Source of the DNA: Comamonas testosteroni | Lineage (GTDB): Bacteria; Pseudomonadota; Gammaproteobacteria; Burkholderiales; Burkholderiaceae_C | Length of the DNA stretch: 64,000 nucleotides | Assembly: GCF_014076415.1 (NCBI RefSeq) | Contig: NZ_CP043568.1 | Coordinates: 2,046,001 to 2,110,000 of the forward strand | Reading direction: 5' to 3' | In this document: one piece after another, positions 30,377 through 39,350 of the stretch | How the letters are laid out: every line of letters begins with the position of its first letter | Position numbering within the stretch: position 1 is the first letter of the stretch | The notes under the pieces: model-generated | Told to the model about the DNA's origin: nothing | What the model saw: the letters and a program-made list of their open reading frames with translations, nothing else | The model's database searches: none | Made by a program: the position numbers and the translations under genes

Positions 30377-30933
30377 GTGAAAAGCGATTTATCAAAGCAC
30401 TACCTCGCAACCAGAGACCATCTGGTGCAACTGGCAATGACGCCGGGATGGTGGCACTACTCAAGGCGCAGGGCTACGGAGTTGGAAGAGGAATCCGTGA
30501 CACATGGTCACGGGCTGTGGCCGGGAATGCGGGAAGCGGTGCGGGCCGAGCTCAAGCGCCTGGGGTTCAAGCCGCAACCAAGCGATCTGGAGCCGGCGGA
30601 GCCAAGTACGGCAACAAGAAGACCGTCACCCCCGATGGTGTGAAGTTCGACAGCCGGGCCGAGGCACGCCGCTGGGGACATCTGTGCATGCAGCTGCGCG
30701 CGGGAGAAATCAGCGAGCTGCGCCGCCAGGTGGCCTATGAGCTGGTGCCTGCCGTGAAGTTTGCTGATGCGAGCCGGGTCAAGCCGGCCATTCGCTACGT
30801 GGCCGATTTCGTCTACGTGGAAAAGGGCGTGGAGGTCATCGAGGACGTGAAGGGCATGCTGACTCCAGAATTCAAGCTCAAGCGTCACCTGATGAAGGCT
30901 CTGCTGGGCCTGGAAGTGAGGTTGGTCAAATGA
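30373..30933 (+). CDS. DUF1064 phage nuclease-like protein
   Basis: From about residue 76 the protein matches DUF1064: KYGNKKTVTPDGVKFDSRAE, LRRQVAYELVPAVKF, IRYVADFVYVEKGVEVIEDV, KGMLTPEFKLKRHLMKALLG. The conserved E, D and ExxK pattern suggests a PDDEXK-type Holliday-junction or endonuclease fold. The first 75 residues are low-complexity Gly/Ala and overlap another frame (30377-30643), so the true start may be further in, for example 30448. Confidence 0.85.
   Translation: MSEKRFIKALPRNQRPSGATGNDAGMVALLKAQGYGVGRGIRDTWSRAVAGNAGSGAGRAQAPGVQAATKRSGAGGAKYGNKKTVTPDGVKFDSRAEARRWGHLCMQLRAGEISELRRQVAYELVPAVKFADASRVKPAIRYVADFVYVEKGVEVIEDVKGMLTPEFKLKRHLMKALLGLEVRLVK
30377..30643 (+). CDS. Embedded +1-frame ORF inside the DUF1064 gene
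   Basis: An 88-residue frame starting at GTG: MKSDLSKHYLATRDHLVQLA, MTPGWWHYSRRRATELEEES, GMREAVRAELKRLGFKPQPS. Its sequence is far more protein-like than the overlapping N-terminal part of the DUF1064 frame, and the YLATRDHLVQLA...GLWPGMREAV pattern is like small early phage proteins. I think this is the real gene in 30377-30560, with the nuclease starting later. Confidence 0.55.
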   Translation: MKSDLSKHYLATRDHLVQLAMTPGWWHYSRRRATELEEESVTHGHGLWPGMREAVRAELKRLGFKPQPSDLEPAEPSTATRRPSPPMV

Positions 30934-31187
30934 TCCAGCCTTTGAACCCCGCCTTCTTTGGCAAGGTCGTGCCGCTGGCTGGCGAGCGCAAGCTGCCCAG
31001 CGCCTCGCGCATCACCCGTCTGGTGTGGCCGGAATATGAGCGCCTGAGCGACGGCCGCTACCTGGTTGAGCGCTGGATGGAGAACCGCTGCTGCAACAGG
31101 GTGCAGGTGGGCGCTCGCACTGTGTACGTGTTTAACGACTACGGTTTTCTGGTGCCTGTGGAGGACTGGGGGCGCGCATGGTATTGA
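30930..31187 (+). CDS. Small early phage protein
   Basis: The 85-residue protein MIQPLNPAFFGKVVPLAGER..., with RITRLVWPEYERLSDGRYLV and VYVFNDYGFLVPVEDWGRAW, is coupled by ATGA at its start and overlaps the next gene at its end. Unknown. Confidence 0.65.
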   Translation: MIQPLNPAFFGKVVPLAGERKLPSASRITRLVWPEYERLSDGRYLVERWMENRCCNRVQVGARTVYVFNDYGFLVPVEDWGRAWY

Positions 31188-31756
31188 TGCGCCGTAGCCC
31201 CCTCAAGCCCGGCAAGGGCTTCAAGTCTCGTGGCGGCTGGGCTGGCGCTGGGCTCCGTGACGAACAGGATGAGGGCCACTACTGCGAGCCGGGGCAGTCT
31301 GGTCGCCGTGAGCAGCGCCTTGCCGAGCGCGCCGCCCGTCAGATTGAGAGCGCCCTTGCAACGGCTGACTTGGTGCCTGAGAACGTCACTATGGCCCCCG
31401 GGGCTGGCACGACAGGCATAGCTGTGCTGAAAGAGAACGTCATCGGGAGCGAGCCCTACCGCCGCCTGGTGGCCGAGCTGCCTTGCTTTTGGTGCGGCAT
31501 CAGCGGCTATAGCCAGCATGCCCACCTGAACTACGGCAAGGGCCTGGGCCTGAAGACGGACGACCGCACCGGTTTTCCGCTGTGCTGTAGCCGCCCAGGC
31601 GTTGAGGGCTGCCATGTGGCCTATGACAACTACCGGCTGCTTGAGAGCGGAGGGCGTGAGGCCCACCGCGAGTACGGCATTGAAGCCGGCCGCTTCACCC
31701 GCGAGCAAATCCTGAAGGCTGGGCTCTGGCCCAAGAGGCTGCCCCTGTGGGCCTGA
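31178..31756 (+). CDS. HNH-like phage endonuclease (DUF968/Ref-like)
   Basis: The 192-residue protein begins with a basic RSPLKPGKGFKSRGG tail, common in phage Nin-region proteins. Later it has LPCFWCGISGYSQHAHLNYG, LKTDDRTGFPLCCSRPGVEG and CHVAYDN: C..C, H and CH residues in an HNH-like zinc pattern. It may act in phage recombination. ATG at 31178 or 31187 are both possible starts. Confidence 0.65.
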   Translation: MVLMRRSPLKPGKGFKSRGGWAGAGLRDEQDEGHYCEPGQSGRREQRLAERAARQIESALATADLVPENVTMAPGAGTTGIAVLKENVIGSEPYRRLVAELPCFWCGISGYSQHAHLNYGKGLGLKTDDRTGFPLCCSRPGVEGCHVAYDNYRLLESGGREAHREYGIEAGRFTREQILKAGLWPKRLPLWA

Positions 31757-31789
31757 CAAGCGTATTGAACCATTCATCCTGGAGCATCA

Positions 31790-32347
31790 ATGAATTCCAC
31801 ACAAGCAAAGCAAACCTCTGGAACATCGACACACCGCGCCCGTGATGGAGGCGTGGATCTTGGGACTACTGAGGAAACGCCGACGCTCATGCTGGTGTTT
31901 GAGGCAATCAGGCAGATTCACGATGCGGGCGGAGAGCCCACACGCGAGCGCATCGTGGCCATGACGGGGCTCAAGCCCACCACGGTGGACGACCGTATCA
32001 AGGTGCTGCGAGGTGAGGGCATGATCAGCCCGTTGAAGCAGTGCTACCGACCACTGCACCAGCATGTGGCCGCGCAGGCTGTCTCTTGTACCGTCATGCC
32101 CAATGGGGTCTACAAGATTGAAAAGGGCGATGAGGTGATGACGCTGGTGCCAGCCGAGGCGCGCCAGCTGGCGCCTATGCTGGCAGGCAAGGCGCTGGAG
32201 GCTTCGGCGCTGGAGCGCGTACAGGAGATGGAGGCCCGCTTGGTGGAGATGGCGCAACAGGTCAGGGATGTGGAGCGCCGGTACAAAGCGCTCAAGGCAT
32301 CTCAGTCGGGGAATCTGGCCCAGCAGAGTCTTGAGCTGATCCAGTAG
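31790..32347 (+). CDS. Phage regulator with winged helix and coiled coil
   Basis: The 185-residue protein has a helix-turn-helix (FEAIRQIHDAGGEPTRERIV, MTGLKPTTVDDRIKVLRGEG), a small beta domain (VMPNGVYKIEKGDEVMTLVP) and a C-terminal coiled coil (LERVQEMEARLVEMAQQVRD). GGAG precedes the ATG. It is the last gene of the rightward early operon and could control late transcription. Confidence 0.65.
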   Translation: MNSTQAKQTSGTSTHRARDGGVDLGTTEETPTLMLVFEAIRQIHDAGGEPTRERIVAMTGLKPTTVDDRIKVLRGEGMISPLKQCYRPLHQHVAAQAVSCTVMPNGVYKIEKGDEVMTLVPAEARQLAPMLAGKALEASALERVQEMEARLVEMAQQVRDVERRYKALKASQSGNLAQQSLELIQ

Positions 32348-32430
32348 GGCCGTGTCGTAACAGATCATCTGAAGCGACTCCCAGCGCCTCATCGCTGGCA
32401 GTGAATCAGCAGTAACTGCTTATGAGCGAC

Positions 32431-32455
32431 AAAAAAGGGCCTGGGGCCCTTTTTT
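32431..32455 (+). terminator. Terminator ending the early rightward operon
   Basis: AAAAAAGGGCC TGG GGCCCTTTTTT, a perfect stem with A/T tails on both sides; also serves the convergent lipoprotein gene. Confidence 0.88.
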
Positions 32456-32472
32456 GCGATGCCGCTGCCATG

Positions 32473-33003
32473 TTATGACTTCGCAGAAGCTTGCTCAACA
32501 GAGGCCAAGAAGCGCTTTAGCGCATGAAATGCCTTGCTGTCCTGCTCTCCATCGATGACGGCATTTTCATAGCTTCCCTCGGTCGTCTGCACTCTCAACC
32601 AGGTGCGCTTTGAACTCGTGATGCCTTTGACCAAGCTCATGGGAACAACAAAGGTCTGGGTCGATTGACGAATTCCTCCAGCCGCATCCATTGCAGTCGC
32701 GGTCATGGTTTTCTTCAGCGTGACAACCTGCCCATCTATGTTCAGCTGGGCACCCATGATGCCTCTGTATTCGTTGGTGATGGTCACCATCAAAAGCGCA
32801 GTTTCCGGGGTCTTGGCTGACCACTGTGCGCCAAGACCGGTGCAGACCATTTCAGCGCAAGCATTTCCATGCGGCCGAATGGTGACAACGTTTGCATTGT
32901 CGAAGCCGCTATGACTGGTGGTTGGTTCGAGGCCCACCGTGTTCGCACAGCCAGCCAAGAGCAACAAGAAAGCAGTCGAAAGTGATGCAGTGATTTGTCT
33001 CAT
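32473..33003 (-). CDS. Lipoprotein, probable prophage cargo
   Basis: The 176-residue protein has a signal peptide with lipobox LLAGC, then a beta-rich domain with a Cys pair (GNACAEMVCTGLGAQW) and VMLVTITNEYRG-like strands (LLMVTITNEYRGIMGAQLNI). It is alone on the minus strand between the early and late operons, as superinfection-exclusion lipoproteins often are. Function not shown by sequence. Confidence 0.75.
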   Translation of the reverse strand: MRQITASLSTAFLLLLAGCANTVGLEPTTSHSGFDNANVVTIRPHGNACAEMVCTGLGAQWSAKTPETALLMVTITNEYRGIMGAQLNIDGQVVTLKKTMTATAMDAAGGIRQSTQTFVVPMSLVKGITSSKRTWLRVQTTEGSYENAVIDGEQDSKAFHALKRFLASVEQASAKS

Positions 33004-33166
33004 ATCTAGCCCCCAAAGTACAAGGTTACATGACGCACCGCCTTTTTATATTGCGATTGGGGAACCTGTCGAGGCTTGCAAAGCGTGAGTTTGTAATGCA
33101 TAGAGCCTGTTACAGAGCGAATGGGCGCTTTGCAAAAGGTCCTGTGGCCGGCCAAAGTGAACCCGG

Positions 33167-33178
33167 CTAGGGTTCGAC
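33167..33178 (+). promoter_or_regulatory. Late-gene element CTAGGGTTCGAC, copy 1
   Basis: Identical 12-mer to 48774-48785 and 59179-59190, each upstream of a block of rightward late genes. Here it ends 10 nt before the terminase ATG. TAGGGT may be a -10 box. Confidence 0.65.
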
Positions 33179-33188
33179 GCCAGAAGCC

Positions 33189-34118
33189 ATGTCCCGCAGC
33201 ATTCCGGGCATGGCACCCATTCCAGCGGGTAAGAGGCCCGGAGAACCCCCAAAAAAATCGAAGTCCCCCAAGCAGCCTGCAGGCAAGAGGAAGCCAGCAG
33301 GCAAAGCCGCGCCTATGCGGGACGCGCACCACAGCCGTCTGACGGTCAAACAGCAGCGCTTTGTCGATGAGTACCTGGTCGATTGCAATGCGACACAGGC
33401 AGCCATTCGTGCGGGCTACAGCAAGGCAACCGCCAATGAGCAAGCGGGCCGCCTGTTGGTAAATGTTAGTGTTCAAGCTGCAATATCGATAGCAAGACAA
33501 GAGCAGCAGAAGCGAACCCAGATCAGCGCAGACCGAGTGGTAACCGAAGCCTGGCACATCGCCACGGCAGATGCACGTGAGCTGGTGGAGGTCAAGATCG
33601 GCTGCTGCCGCCACTGTCATGGCGAGGGCCACAAGTGGCAGCGCACTGTGGCAGAGATGAACTATGACGTTGAGCAGTGGGTCTCTTCTGGCAATAACCT
33701 AGAGGCCTTCGAGCACCAAGGCGGCATTGGCTACACCCCTCTCAAGCCACCGCATCCAACCTGCCCAGAGTGCTTTGGCGACGGTCAAAGCCGTGTGGTG
33801 CTCAAGGACACCAGAACGCTTTCGCCGGCGGCGCTGTCCCTGTATGCGGGCGCAAAGCACGGCAAGCATGGCATCGAGATACAGGTCCATGACAAGGCTG
33901 CGGCCATGGAAAAGCTGTTCAAGCACTTGGGCCTGTACGAGCGCGACAACGAGCAGAAGACGGATCCGCTCAAGGCCTTGCTGATGCGTGTGGCATCAAA
34001 CAGCAATAACGGCTTCACACCGATTGCAGAGGATCCGGAGCGCCCAGCGCAGCCCCCAGCGTCTTCGACCTTGCCAGTCAATCCCAATGCGTCTCAACAG
34101 GACGACGAGGACGATTGA
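33189..34118 (+). CDS. Terminase small subunit
   Basis: The 309-residue protein contains the Terminase_2 motif: LTVKQQRFVDEYLVDCNATQ then AAIRAGYSKATANEQAGRLL. It has an inserted zinc-ribbon-like segment (CRHCHGEGH near residue 140, CPECFGDGQ near residue 188) that is unusual for a small terminase. The Lys/Pro-rich first 42 residues may be partly untranslated, since a second start (MRDAHHSRLT) precedes the domain. Confidence 0.9.
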   Translation: MSRSIPGMAPIPAGKRPGEPPKKSKSPKQPAGKRKPAGKAAPMRDAHHSRLTVKQQRFVDEYLVDCNATQAAIRAGYSKATANEQAGRLLVNVSVQAAISIARQEQQKRTQISADRVVTEAWHIATADARELVEVKIGCCRHCHGEGHKWQRTVAEMNYDVEQWVSSGNNLEAFEHQGGIGYTPLKPPHPTCPECFGDGQSRVVLKDTRTLSPAALSLYAGAKHGKHGIEIQVHDKAAAMEKLFKHLGLYERDNEQKTDPLKALLMRVASNSNNGFTPIAEDPERPAQPPASSTLPVNPNASQQDDEDD

Positions 34119-34120
34119 CC

Positions 34121-35719
34121 ATGGCCGGCATGGTGCATACCACCCCCCTGAATCAGATCCCGGGCAATCCAGAGGAGCTGGAGCGCTGTCTGGCTGATCC
34201 TGAGTGGCGCATCTTCTCTGGGTGCCTCTACAAGATCATGATCAAGGGCGATGGGGACGATGATGCGTACTCGGTCCCCTTCAAGCCCAATCGCGCCCAG
34301 AAGCGGTTTCTGAAACGCCTTTGGCATCGCAATATCATTCTCAAGGCGCGCCAGCTGGGCTTCACGACCCTGATCGCCATCCTCTGGCTAGACCATGCGC
34401 TTTTCAACGCTGACCAGCGCTGCGGCATCATCGCCCAGGACCGCGAAGCCGCTGAGGTGATCTTTCGGGATAAGGTGCGCTATGCGTACAACAACCTGCC
34501 CGATGAGATCCGCGAGCGCTTCCCCCTGAAGCGCGACAGCGCGACGGAGCTGCTGTTTGCGCACAACAATAGCTCGGTGCGTGTGGCTACATCCATGCGC
34601 TCGGGCACCATCCACCGCCTGCACATCTCAGAGTTCGGCAAGATTTGCGCGAAGTATCCCGAGAAGGCCAAGGAAGTGATGACGGGCTCAATCCCGGCAG
34701 TGCCTACTAACGGCATTCTGGTGATCGAGAGCACTGCAGAGGGTGCCAACGGCGAGTTCTACGAGTTGTCGAGCCGCGCCGAAACGCTGCATTACACGCA
34801 TGTCAAGTTGACCGTGCGCGACTACCGTTTCCACTTCTATGCCTGGTGGCAGGAGCCCAACTACCGCATGGACAGCACTCTGGTGGAAATCACGCCAGAG
34901 CAGCATGAATACTTTGAGCGCATCGAACAAGAGGCCGGCTGCACCATCGACCTGGACCAGCGCGCCTGGTATGTAGCCACCCAGGCCGCCGACTTCGCGG
35001 GGCGTGAAGAACGCATGTGGCAGGAGTACCCCAGCACTCCGGCCGAAGCCTTCCAGCAGTCCACCGAAGGGCACTATCTCACCAAGGTGCTGCAGGTGGT
35101 CACGAAGCGCGGCGGCATCTGCAAGGTCCCCGTGCTGGATCTGCCCGTTTACACCTTCTGGGACATTGGCGCAAGCGATGGCTGCGCTATCTGGTTTGCT
35201 CAGTCGCTGCGCGGCGAAGACCGGTTTATCGATTACTACGAAGAGCACGACGAGGACCTGCGCCACTACGTTCGCCACTTGCAGAGCCTTGGCTATGTGT
35301 TCGGCAAGCACTTCCTGCCACACGATGCGGCGCACAAGCGGCTGGGCGACTACAACAAGTCCACCCAGGAGCAACTGCAGGACCTGATGCCAGGACAGAG
35401 CTTTGTCATCGTGCCACGCATCACCGAGCTGCAGACCGGTATCAGCACCCTGCGCAAGCACATGAAGGGCGCTTGGTACGACAAGGAGCGCTGCGCCTTT
35501 GGGGTCGAGCGCCTGCGCGGCTACAAGAAGAAATACAGCACAGCCTTGGCCAAGTTCATCAACGAGCCAGACAAGGCCAATGGATGCACCGAAGGCGCGG
35601 ACGCGCACCGTCAGTGGGCCCAAGCGAAGGAAATCGGGCTGTACACCCCGAGCGATGACAGCTACGGCTCCAACCATTCCAGCTACGAAGAACCTGAAGC
35701 GCCCGATTGGCGCGCGTGA
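34121..35719 (+). CDS. Terminase large subunit
   Basis: The 532-residue packaging ATPase and nuclease has a deviant Walker A (ILKARQLGFTTLIA), Walker B with catalytic Glu (GILVIESTAEGANG), a coupling motif region, and a C-terminal RNase-H-like nuclease (YTFWDIGASDGCAIWF, HFLPHDAAHKR). It begins 2 nt after the small subunit stop. The nuclease cuts concatemers during headful packaging. Confidence 0.95.
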   Translation: MAGMVHTTPLNQIPGNPEELERCLADPEWRIFSGCLYKIMIKGDGDDDAYSVPFKPNRAQKRFLKRLWHRNIILKARQLGFTTLIAILWLDHALFNADQRCGIIAQDREAAEVIFRDKVRYAYNNLPDEIRERFPLKRDSATELLFAHNNSSVRVATSMRSGTIHRLHISEFGKICAKYPEKAKEVMTGSIPAVPTNGILVIESTAEGANGEFYELSSRAETLHYTHVKLTVRDYRFHFYAWWQEPNYRMDSTLVEITPEQHEYFERIEQEAGCTIDLDQRAWYVATQAADFAGREERMWQEYPSTPAEAFQQSTEGHYLTKVLQVVTKRGGICKVPVLDLPVYTFWDIGASDGCAIWFAQSLRGEDRFIDYYEEHDEDLRHYVRHLQSLGYVFGKHFLPHDAAHKRLGDYNKSTQEQLQDLMPGQSFVIVPRITELQTGISTLRKHMKGAWYDKERCAFGVERLRGYKKKYSTALAKFINEPDKANGCTEGADAHRQWAQAKEIGLYTPSDDSYGSNHSSYEEPEAPDWRA

Positions 35720-35727
35720 GAGCAACC

Positions 35728-38007
35728 ATGCAATACATCAAACCCCCTCAAAACGCGGATCTGGGCGAGCCCATGACCGTGCTGGAATACGCCAAGATCG
35801 TGCAGGAATGCATTGACCAGCCACCATGGCGCGCGGCAGCCGACAAGGAGGCTGACTATGCAGACGGCAACCAGCTGAGCACCGAACTGCTCAAGCGCCT
35901 GCAGGCCACGGGTGTGCCGCCGGCAAAAGAGAACGTGATTGGCCCGGCCATCGCGGCCATCTGCGGCTTTGAGGCCAAGACGCGCACAGACTGGCGTGTG
36001 ACACCGGACGGCGACCCCACAGGCAAGGATGTGGCCGACGCGCTGAACTACCGGCTCAACCAGGCTGAGCGCTTTTCCAAGGCAGACGCGGCCATGAGCG
36101 AGGCATTCAAGCCCCAGGCGGCCGTGGGCCTGGGCTGGGTCGAGGTGGCGCGCAGCAGCAACCCGCTGGAGTACAAGACGCGATGCCACTACATCCACCG
36201 CAATGAAATCCATTGGGATATGCGCGCCTCTGAGAAGGATCTGTCCGATGCGCGCTGGCTGCTGCGCGAGCGCTTCATTAGCAAGGAGCGCACGGCACGG
36301 GCCTTTGAAGACAAGGCGGAGCTGATCACTCAGGCGCGAACCGTCAGCGGCCTGGGCGGCTATGGCGGCTATGTGACCGAGGGCGGCGTATCGACGGGGT
36401 TGCTGTCTGCAGCCGATACCAACCGGGCCTGGACCACGCGCGAGCAGGCCTGGTACAGGCACGAGTCGGACGAGGTATGCCTGGGCGAACTCTGGTACCG
36501 GCGCTGGGTGAATGTGGTGCTGCTCAAGATGCGCGGCGGTCGGGTGGTCGAGTTTGATGCTGCGAATCCCGCCCATCAGGCTGCCGTGGCGGGGGGCCAA
36601 GGCAAGCTGGAGCGCGCCACCGTGGCTCGCATGCGCCGCTCCTATTGGATGGGCCCGCACATGCTGCATGACAGCGCCAGCCCCTATCCGCACCCGCATT
36701 TCCCGTATGTGCCGTTCTGGGGCTATCGTGAAGACATGACGCGCGTACCGTTCGGCCTGGTGCGCGATATGATCTTCCCGCAGGACAACCTCAATAGCTC
36801 CATTGCTAAGCTGCGCTGGGGCATGGCCAGCACCCCTACAGAGCGCACCAAGGGCGCGGTGGCAATGTCGGATGACCAGTTCCGCCGGCAGATTGCCCGG
36901 CCGGACGCGGACATTGTGTTGGACCCTCAGGCGATGGCCCAGCAAGGCGCGCGCTTTGAGGTCAAGCGCGACTTCCAGCTCAACAACCAGCAGCTGCAGA
37001 TGATGGCCGACAGCCGCGCGGCCCTGCAGCGGGTCGGCTCCATCACCGCAGCCTTTCAGGGGCAGAAGGGCAACGCGACCAGCGGAGTGCAGGAGCAGAC
37101 CCAGGTGGAGCAGTCGCAAATCAGCATTGCCGACCTGATGGATAACTTCAAGGAAGGGCGCGCCATGGTGGGCGAGCTGATCCTGGCGCTGGAGATTGAG
37201 GACCTGGGAGAGGAGCGCGAGGTGATCGTGATCGAGGGCGACACTATCAACCCGCCGCGCACCGTAGTGCTCAATGAAGCCGTGGAGGAGGGCGGTCTGC
37301 GCTATCTGTCCAATGATGTGCAGCGCACGCGCCTCAAGGTGGCCTTGTCGGATGTGCCGTCCTCCTCGAGCTTCCGCGCCCAGCAGCTCTCGGCCCTGTC
37401 AGAAGCCGTCAAGGCTTTGCCACCCGAGATGCAGCAGGTGGTGATGCCCTTCATGCTGGATCTGATGGACCTGCCGCGTAAGGAAGAAATCATCACGGTC
37501 ATCAAGAACGCGACCCAGCAGACCGACCCTGAGCAGCTGCGCAAACAGATCGAGCAGGAGCTGCAGCGCGACCTCAAGGTGCGAGAGCTGGACCTGCGCG
37601 AGCGCGAAGTGGCGGCGCGCGAGAAGCTGCTGGGCGCCCAGCAAGTGCAGGTCGGCGTGCAAGCGGCGTACAGCGCAATGCAAGGCGGCGCCCAGGTGGC
37701 TCAGATGCCGATGATCGCGCCCATTGCGGACGAAATCATGAAGGGCGCAGGCTACCAGGCCCCCAACCCAGGTGGCGATGACCCGAATTTCCCCACGGCA
37801 GACCAGACAGCGGCCATGAACATCAAGAGCCCCTATATTCAAGGGCAAGGGCCGGAGGGCGCGGCTACATCTGGTGCTGCTGCCGAAGCAGGCGCGGCGC
37901 CAGAGGTGCGCGAGAACACCAGTCCGGCCTATCCACCGGTGCCGCAGGATGCGGGTACCGGGATGCAAGGAATCGAGACCCCGCGCACTGGCGACAACCT
38001 GGTTTAG
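35728..38007 (+). CDS. Portal protein (P22 type)
   Basis: The 759-residue protein matches P22-type portals: VIGPAIAAICGFEAKTRTDW, ADALNYRLNQAERFSKADAA, GLGWVEVARSSNPLEYKTRC, RNEIHWDMRASEKDLSDARW. After the core it has a long charged helix (LRKQIEQELQRDLKVRELDL) like the P22 barrel and an Ala/Gly/Pro-rich tail. Its type is evidence for a podovirus. ATG at 35728; the earlier TTG has no support. Confidence 0.92.
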   Translation: MQYIKPPQNADLGEPMTVLEYAKIVQECIDQPPWRAAADKEADYADGNQLSTELLKRLQATGVPPAKENVIGPAIAAICGFEAKTRTDWRVTPDGDPTGKDVADALNYRLNQAERFSKADAAMSEAFKPQAAVGLGWVEVARSSNPLEYKTRCHYIHRNEIHWDMRASEKDLSDARWLLRERFISKERTARAFEDKAELITQARTVSGLGGYGGYVTEGGVSTGLLSAADTNRAWTTREQAWYRHESDEVCLGELWYRRWVNVVLLKMRGGRVVEFDAANPAHQAAVAGGQGKLERATVARMRRSYWMGPHMLHDSASPYPHPHFPYVPFWGYREDMTRVPFGLVRDMIFPQDNLNSSIAKLRWGMASTPTERTKGAVAMSDDQFRRQIARPDADIVLDPQAMAQQGARFEVKRDFQLNNQQLQMMADSRAALQRVGSITAAFQGQKGNATSGVQEQTQVEQSQISIADLMDNFKEGRAMVGELILALEIEDLGEEREVIVIEGDTINPPRTVVLNEAVEEGGLRYLSNDVQRTRLKVALSDVPSSSSFRAQQLSALSEAVKALPPEMQQVVMPFMLDLMDLPRKEEIITVIKNATQQTDPEQLRKQIEQELQRDLKVRELDLREREVAAREKLLGAQQVQVGVQAAYSAMQGGAQVAQMPMIAPIADEIMKGAGYQAPNPGGDDPNFPTADQTAAMNIKSPYIQGQGPEGAATSGAAAEAGAAPEVRENTSPAYPPVPQDAGTGMQGIETPRTGDNLV

Positions 38008-38020
38008 CGGCTGTACCCCA

Positions 38021-38032
38021 CTAGAGTTAGAC
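38021..38032 (+). promoter_or_regulatory. Diverged late element
   Basis: CTAGAGTTAGAC matches CTAGGGTTCGAC at 10 of 12 positions and lies in the 218-bp gap before the scaffold gene. Confidence 0.4.
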
Positions 38033-38225
38033 CGCGCCGCGCAGCCCGGAGACACTTCATCCCATCGAAGCGCGAAAGCGCAGAGATACAGCCCACTCGT
38101 GATGAGTCGGCCCATTCCCACCGCTGGAGAGTGTGATGGTCAGGGCTTCGGCCCTGGCCTGATCCTCGAATCGGTGTGCCCCACCAACAGGCCCAGCCGG
38201 ATAGCTGGGAACGGAGCACAGCAGA

Positions 38226-39272
38226 GTGAACGAAGCTCAAAAACTCTTGGCAGCAGCCTTTGCAGGCGAATTGGATCTGGATGCGGATGCTTCCGGGTCT
38301 TCTGGCGTTTCCGCAACCCAAGGCGCAGCCGCCCCGGCAAATGCCGAGAGCACCCAGGCCGCGACTGAAGCCGCTGCCGGCGCAGAAGCTGCCACCACTG
38401 CCACCACCGCAGGCACTGCAGAAACCGCATCGGCTCAGGAAGAGCACGAAGGCGCGCCCATTGCCAGCAAGTCCGGTGGCTACACCATCCCCTATGAAAA
38501 GCTGACAGAGGTACGCACCGCGCGCGATTCGGCCATTGCCGAAGCCGCCCAACTGCGCGCCCAACTGGAGCAGATGACGGCCGCACAGGCCGCCAATCTG
38601 CAGCAAGCCCAGGCCGATGCCCAAGCCCGCGCGGATGCCGGGAAGGCGCCGACCCAAGCAGACCAGAACCTGGCAGCTGCCACAAGCCTTGTGCAAGGTG
38701 GTACCGATGCTTCCCTGTTTGGGGATTTCTCCGAAGAGGGGATTGCTTCCGGCATTGAAAAGCTGGTTGCCGATCAAGTCGCCGCGCGAGTGGAGGCTGC
38801 ATTGGCACCCCAACGCGAGGCGCAGGCCCGCGACCAGGCCGTGTCAGCAGAGCAGGCGCACACCCAGAAGATCCTGGATGCGCACAAGGATGCCTTTGAA
38901 GTCGCTGAATCCAAGGAGTTCGCCAGCTGGAAGTCTGGTCAGCCCGGATACATGCAGGCAGCCATTGAACGCACCCTGCAAGCGGGCACCGCCCAGGATG
39001 TGATTGACCTGCTGGGCCAGTTCAAGCAGGTTCATGCTAGCGCTGCAGGCGCGGCGACAACCGACCCCACTGCCGCAGCCGTGGCCAAGGCGCTGGCGAA
39101 TGCCAAGACCGAACCCCCTGTGAGCCTGTCGAGTTTGCCCGGAGCGGCACCCGCAGGCGCGACGGAGGCTGACCGCGCAATGGAGTTGGCGAGCGACCCT
39201 GCTGCCCTGATGGCATACATGCAAAGCCTGCCGCCAGAGCGTCAGATGCGATTGATGAATAGCGTGGTGTAG
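38226..39272 (+). CDS. Scaffolding protein
   Basis: The 348-residue protein starts at GTG with GGAG upstream. It is rich in Ala, Gln and Glu, with a long disordered N-terminus, a coiled coil (AQLRAQLEQMTAAQAANLQQ) and a helical C-terminus. Composition and position between portal and capsid are typical of head scaffolds; there is no protease motif. Confidence 0.85.
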   Translation: MNEAQKLLAAAFAGELDLDADASGSSGVSATQGAAAPANAESTQAATEAAAGAEAATTATTAGTAETASAQEEHEGAPIASKSGGYTIPYEKLTEVRTARDSAIAEAAQLRAQLEQMTAAQAANLQQAQADAQARADAGKAPTQADQNLAAATSLVQGGTDASLFGDFSEEGIASGIEKLVADQVAARVEAALAPQREAQARDQAVSAEQAHTQKILDAHKDAFEVAESKEFASWKSGQPGYMQAAIERTLQAGTAQDVIDLLGQFKQVHASAAGAATTDPTAAAVAKALANAKTEPPVSLSSLPGAAPAGATEADRAMELASDPAALMAYMQSLPPERQMRLMNSVV

Positions 39273-39350
39273 CCGTCAGGCGCGCCACAAACCATTTCCC
39301 GGGCCATCTCGTGATGAGAGCGCCCTTGTCCCATAGCAGGAGGACTCGAT

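Noticed and set aside
30504..30740. Third frame inside the DUF1064 gene
   Set aside because: Basic, Arg/Gly-rich chance frame; the 30377 frame is the better overlapping candidate.
33167..33178. TAGGGTTCGAC as a tRNA T-arm remnant or att site
   Set aside because: GGTTCGA resembles a T loop, but three exact copies each lie before late operons and no acceptor or anticodon stem can be drawn.
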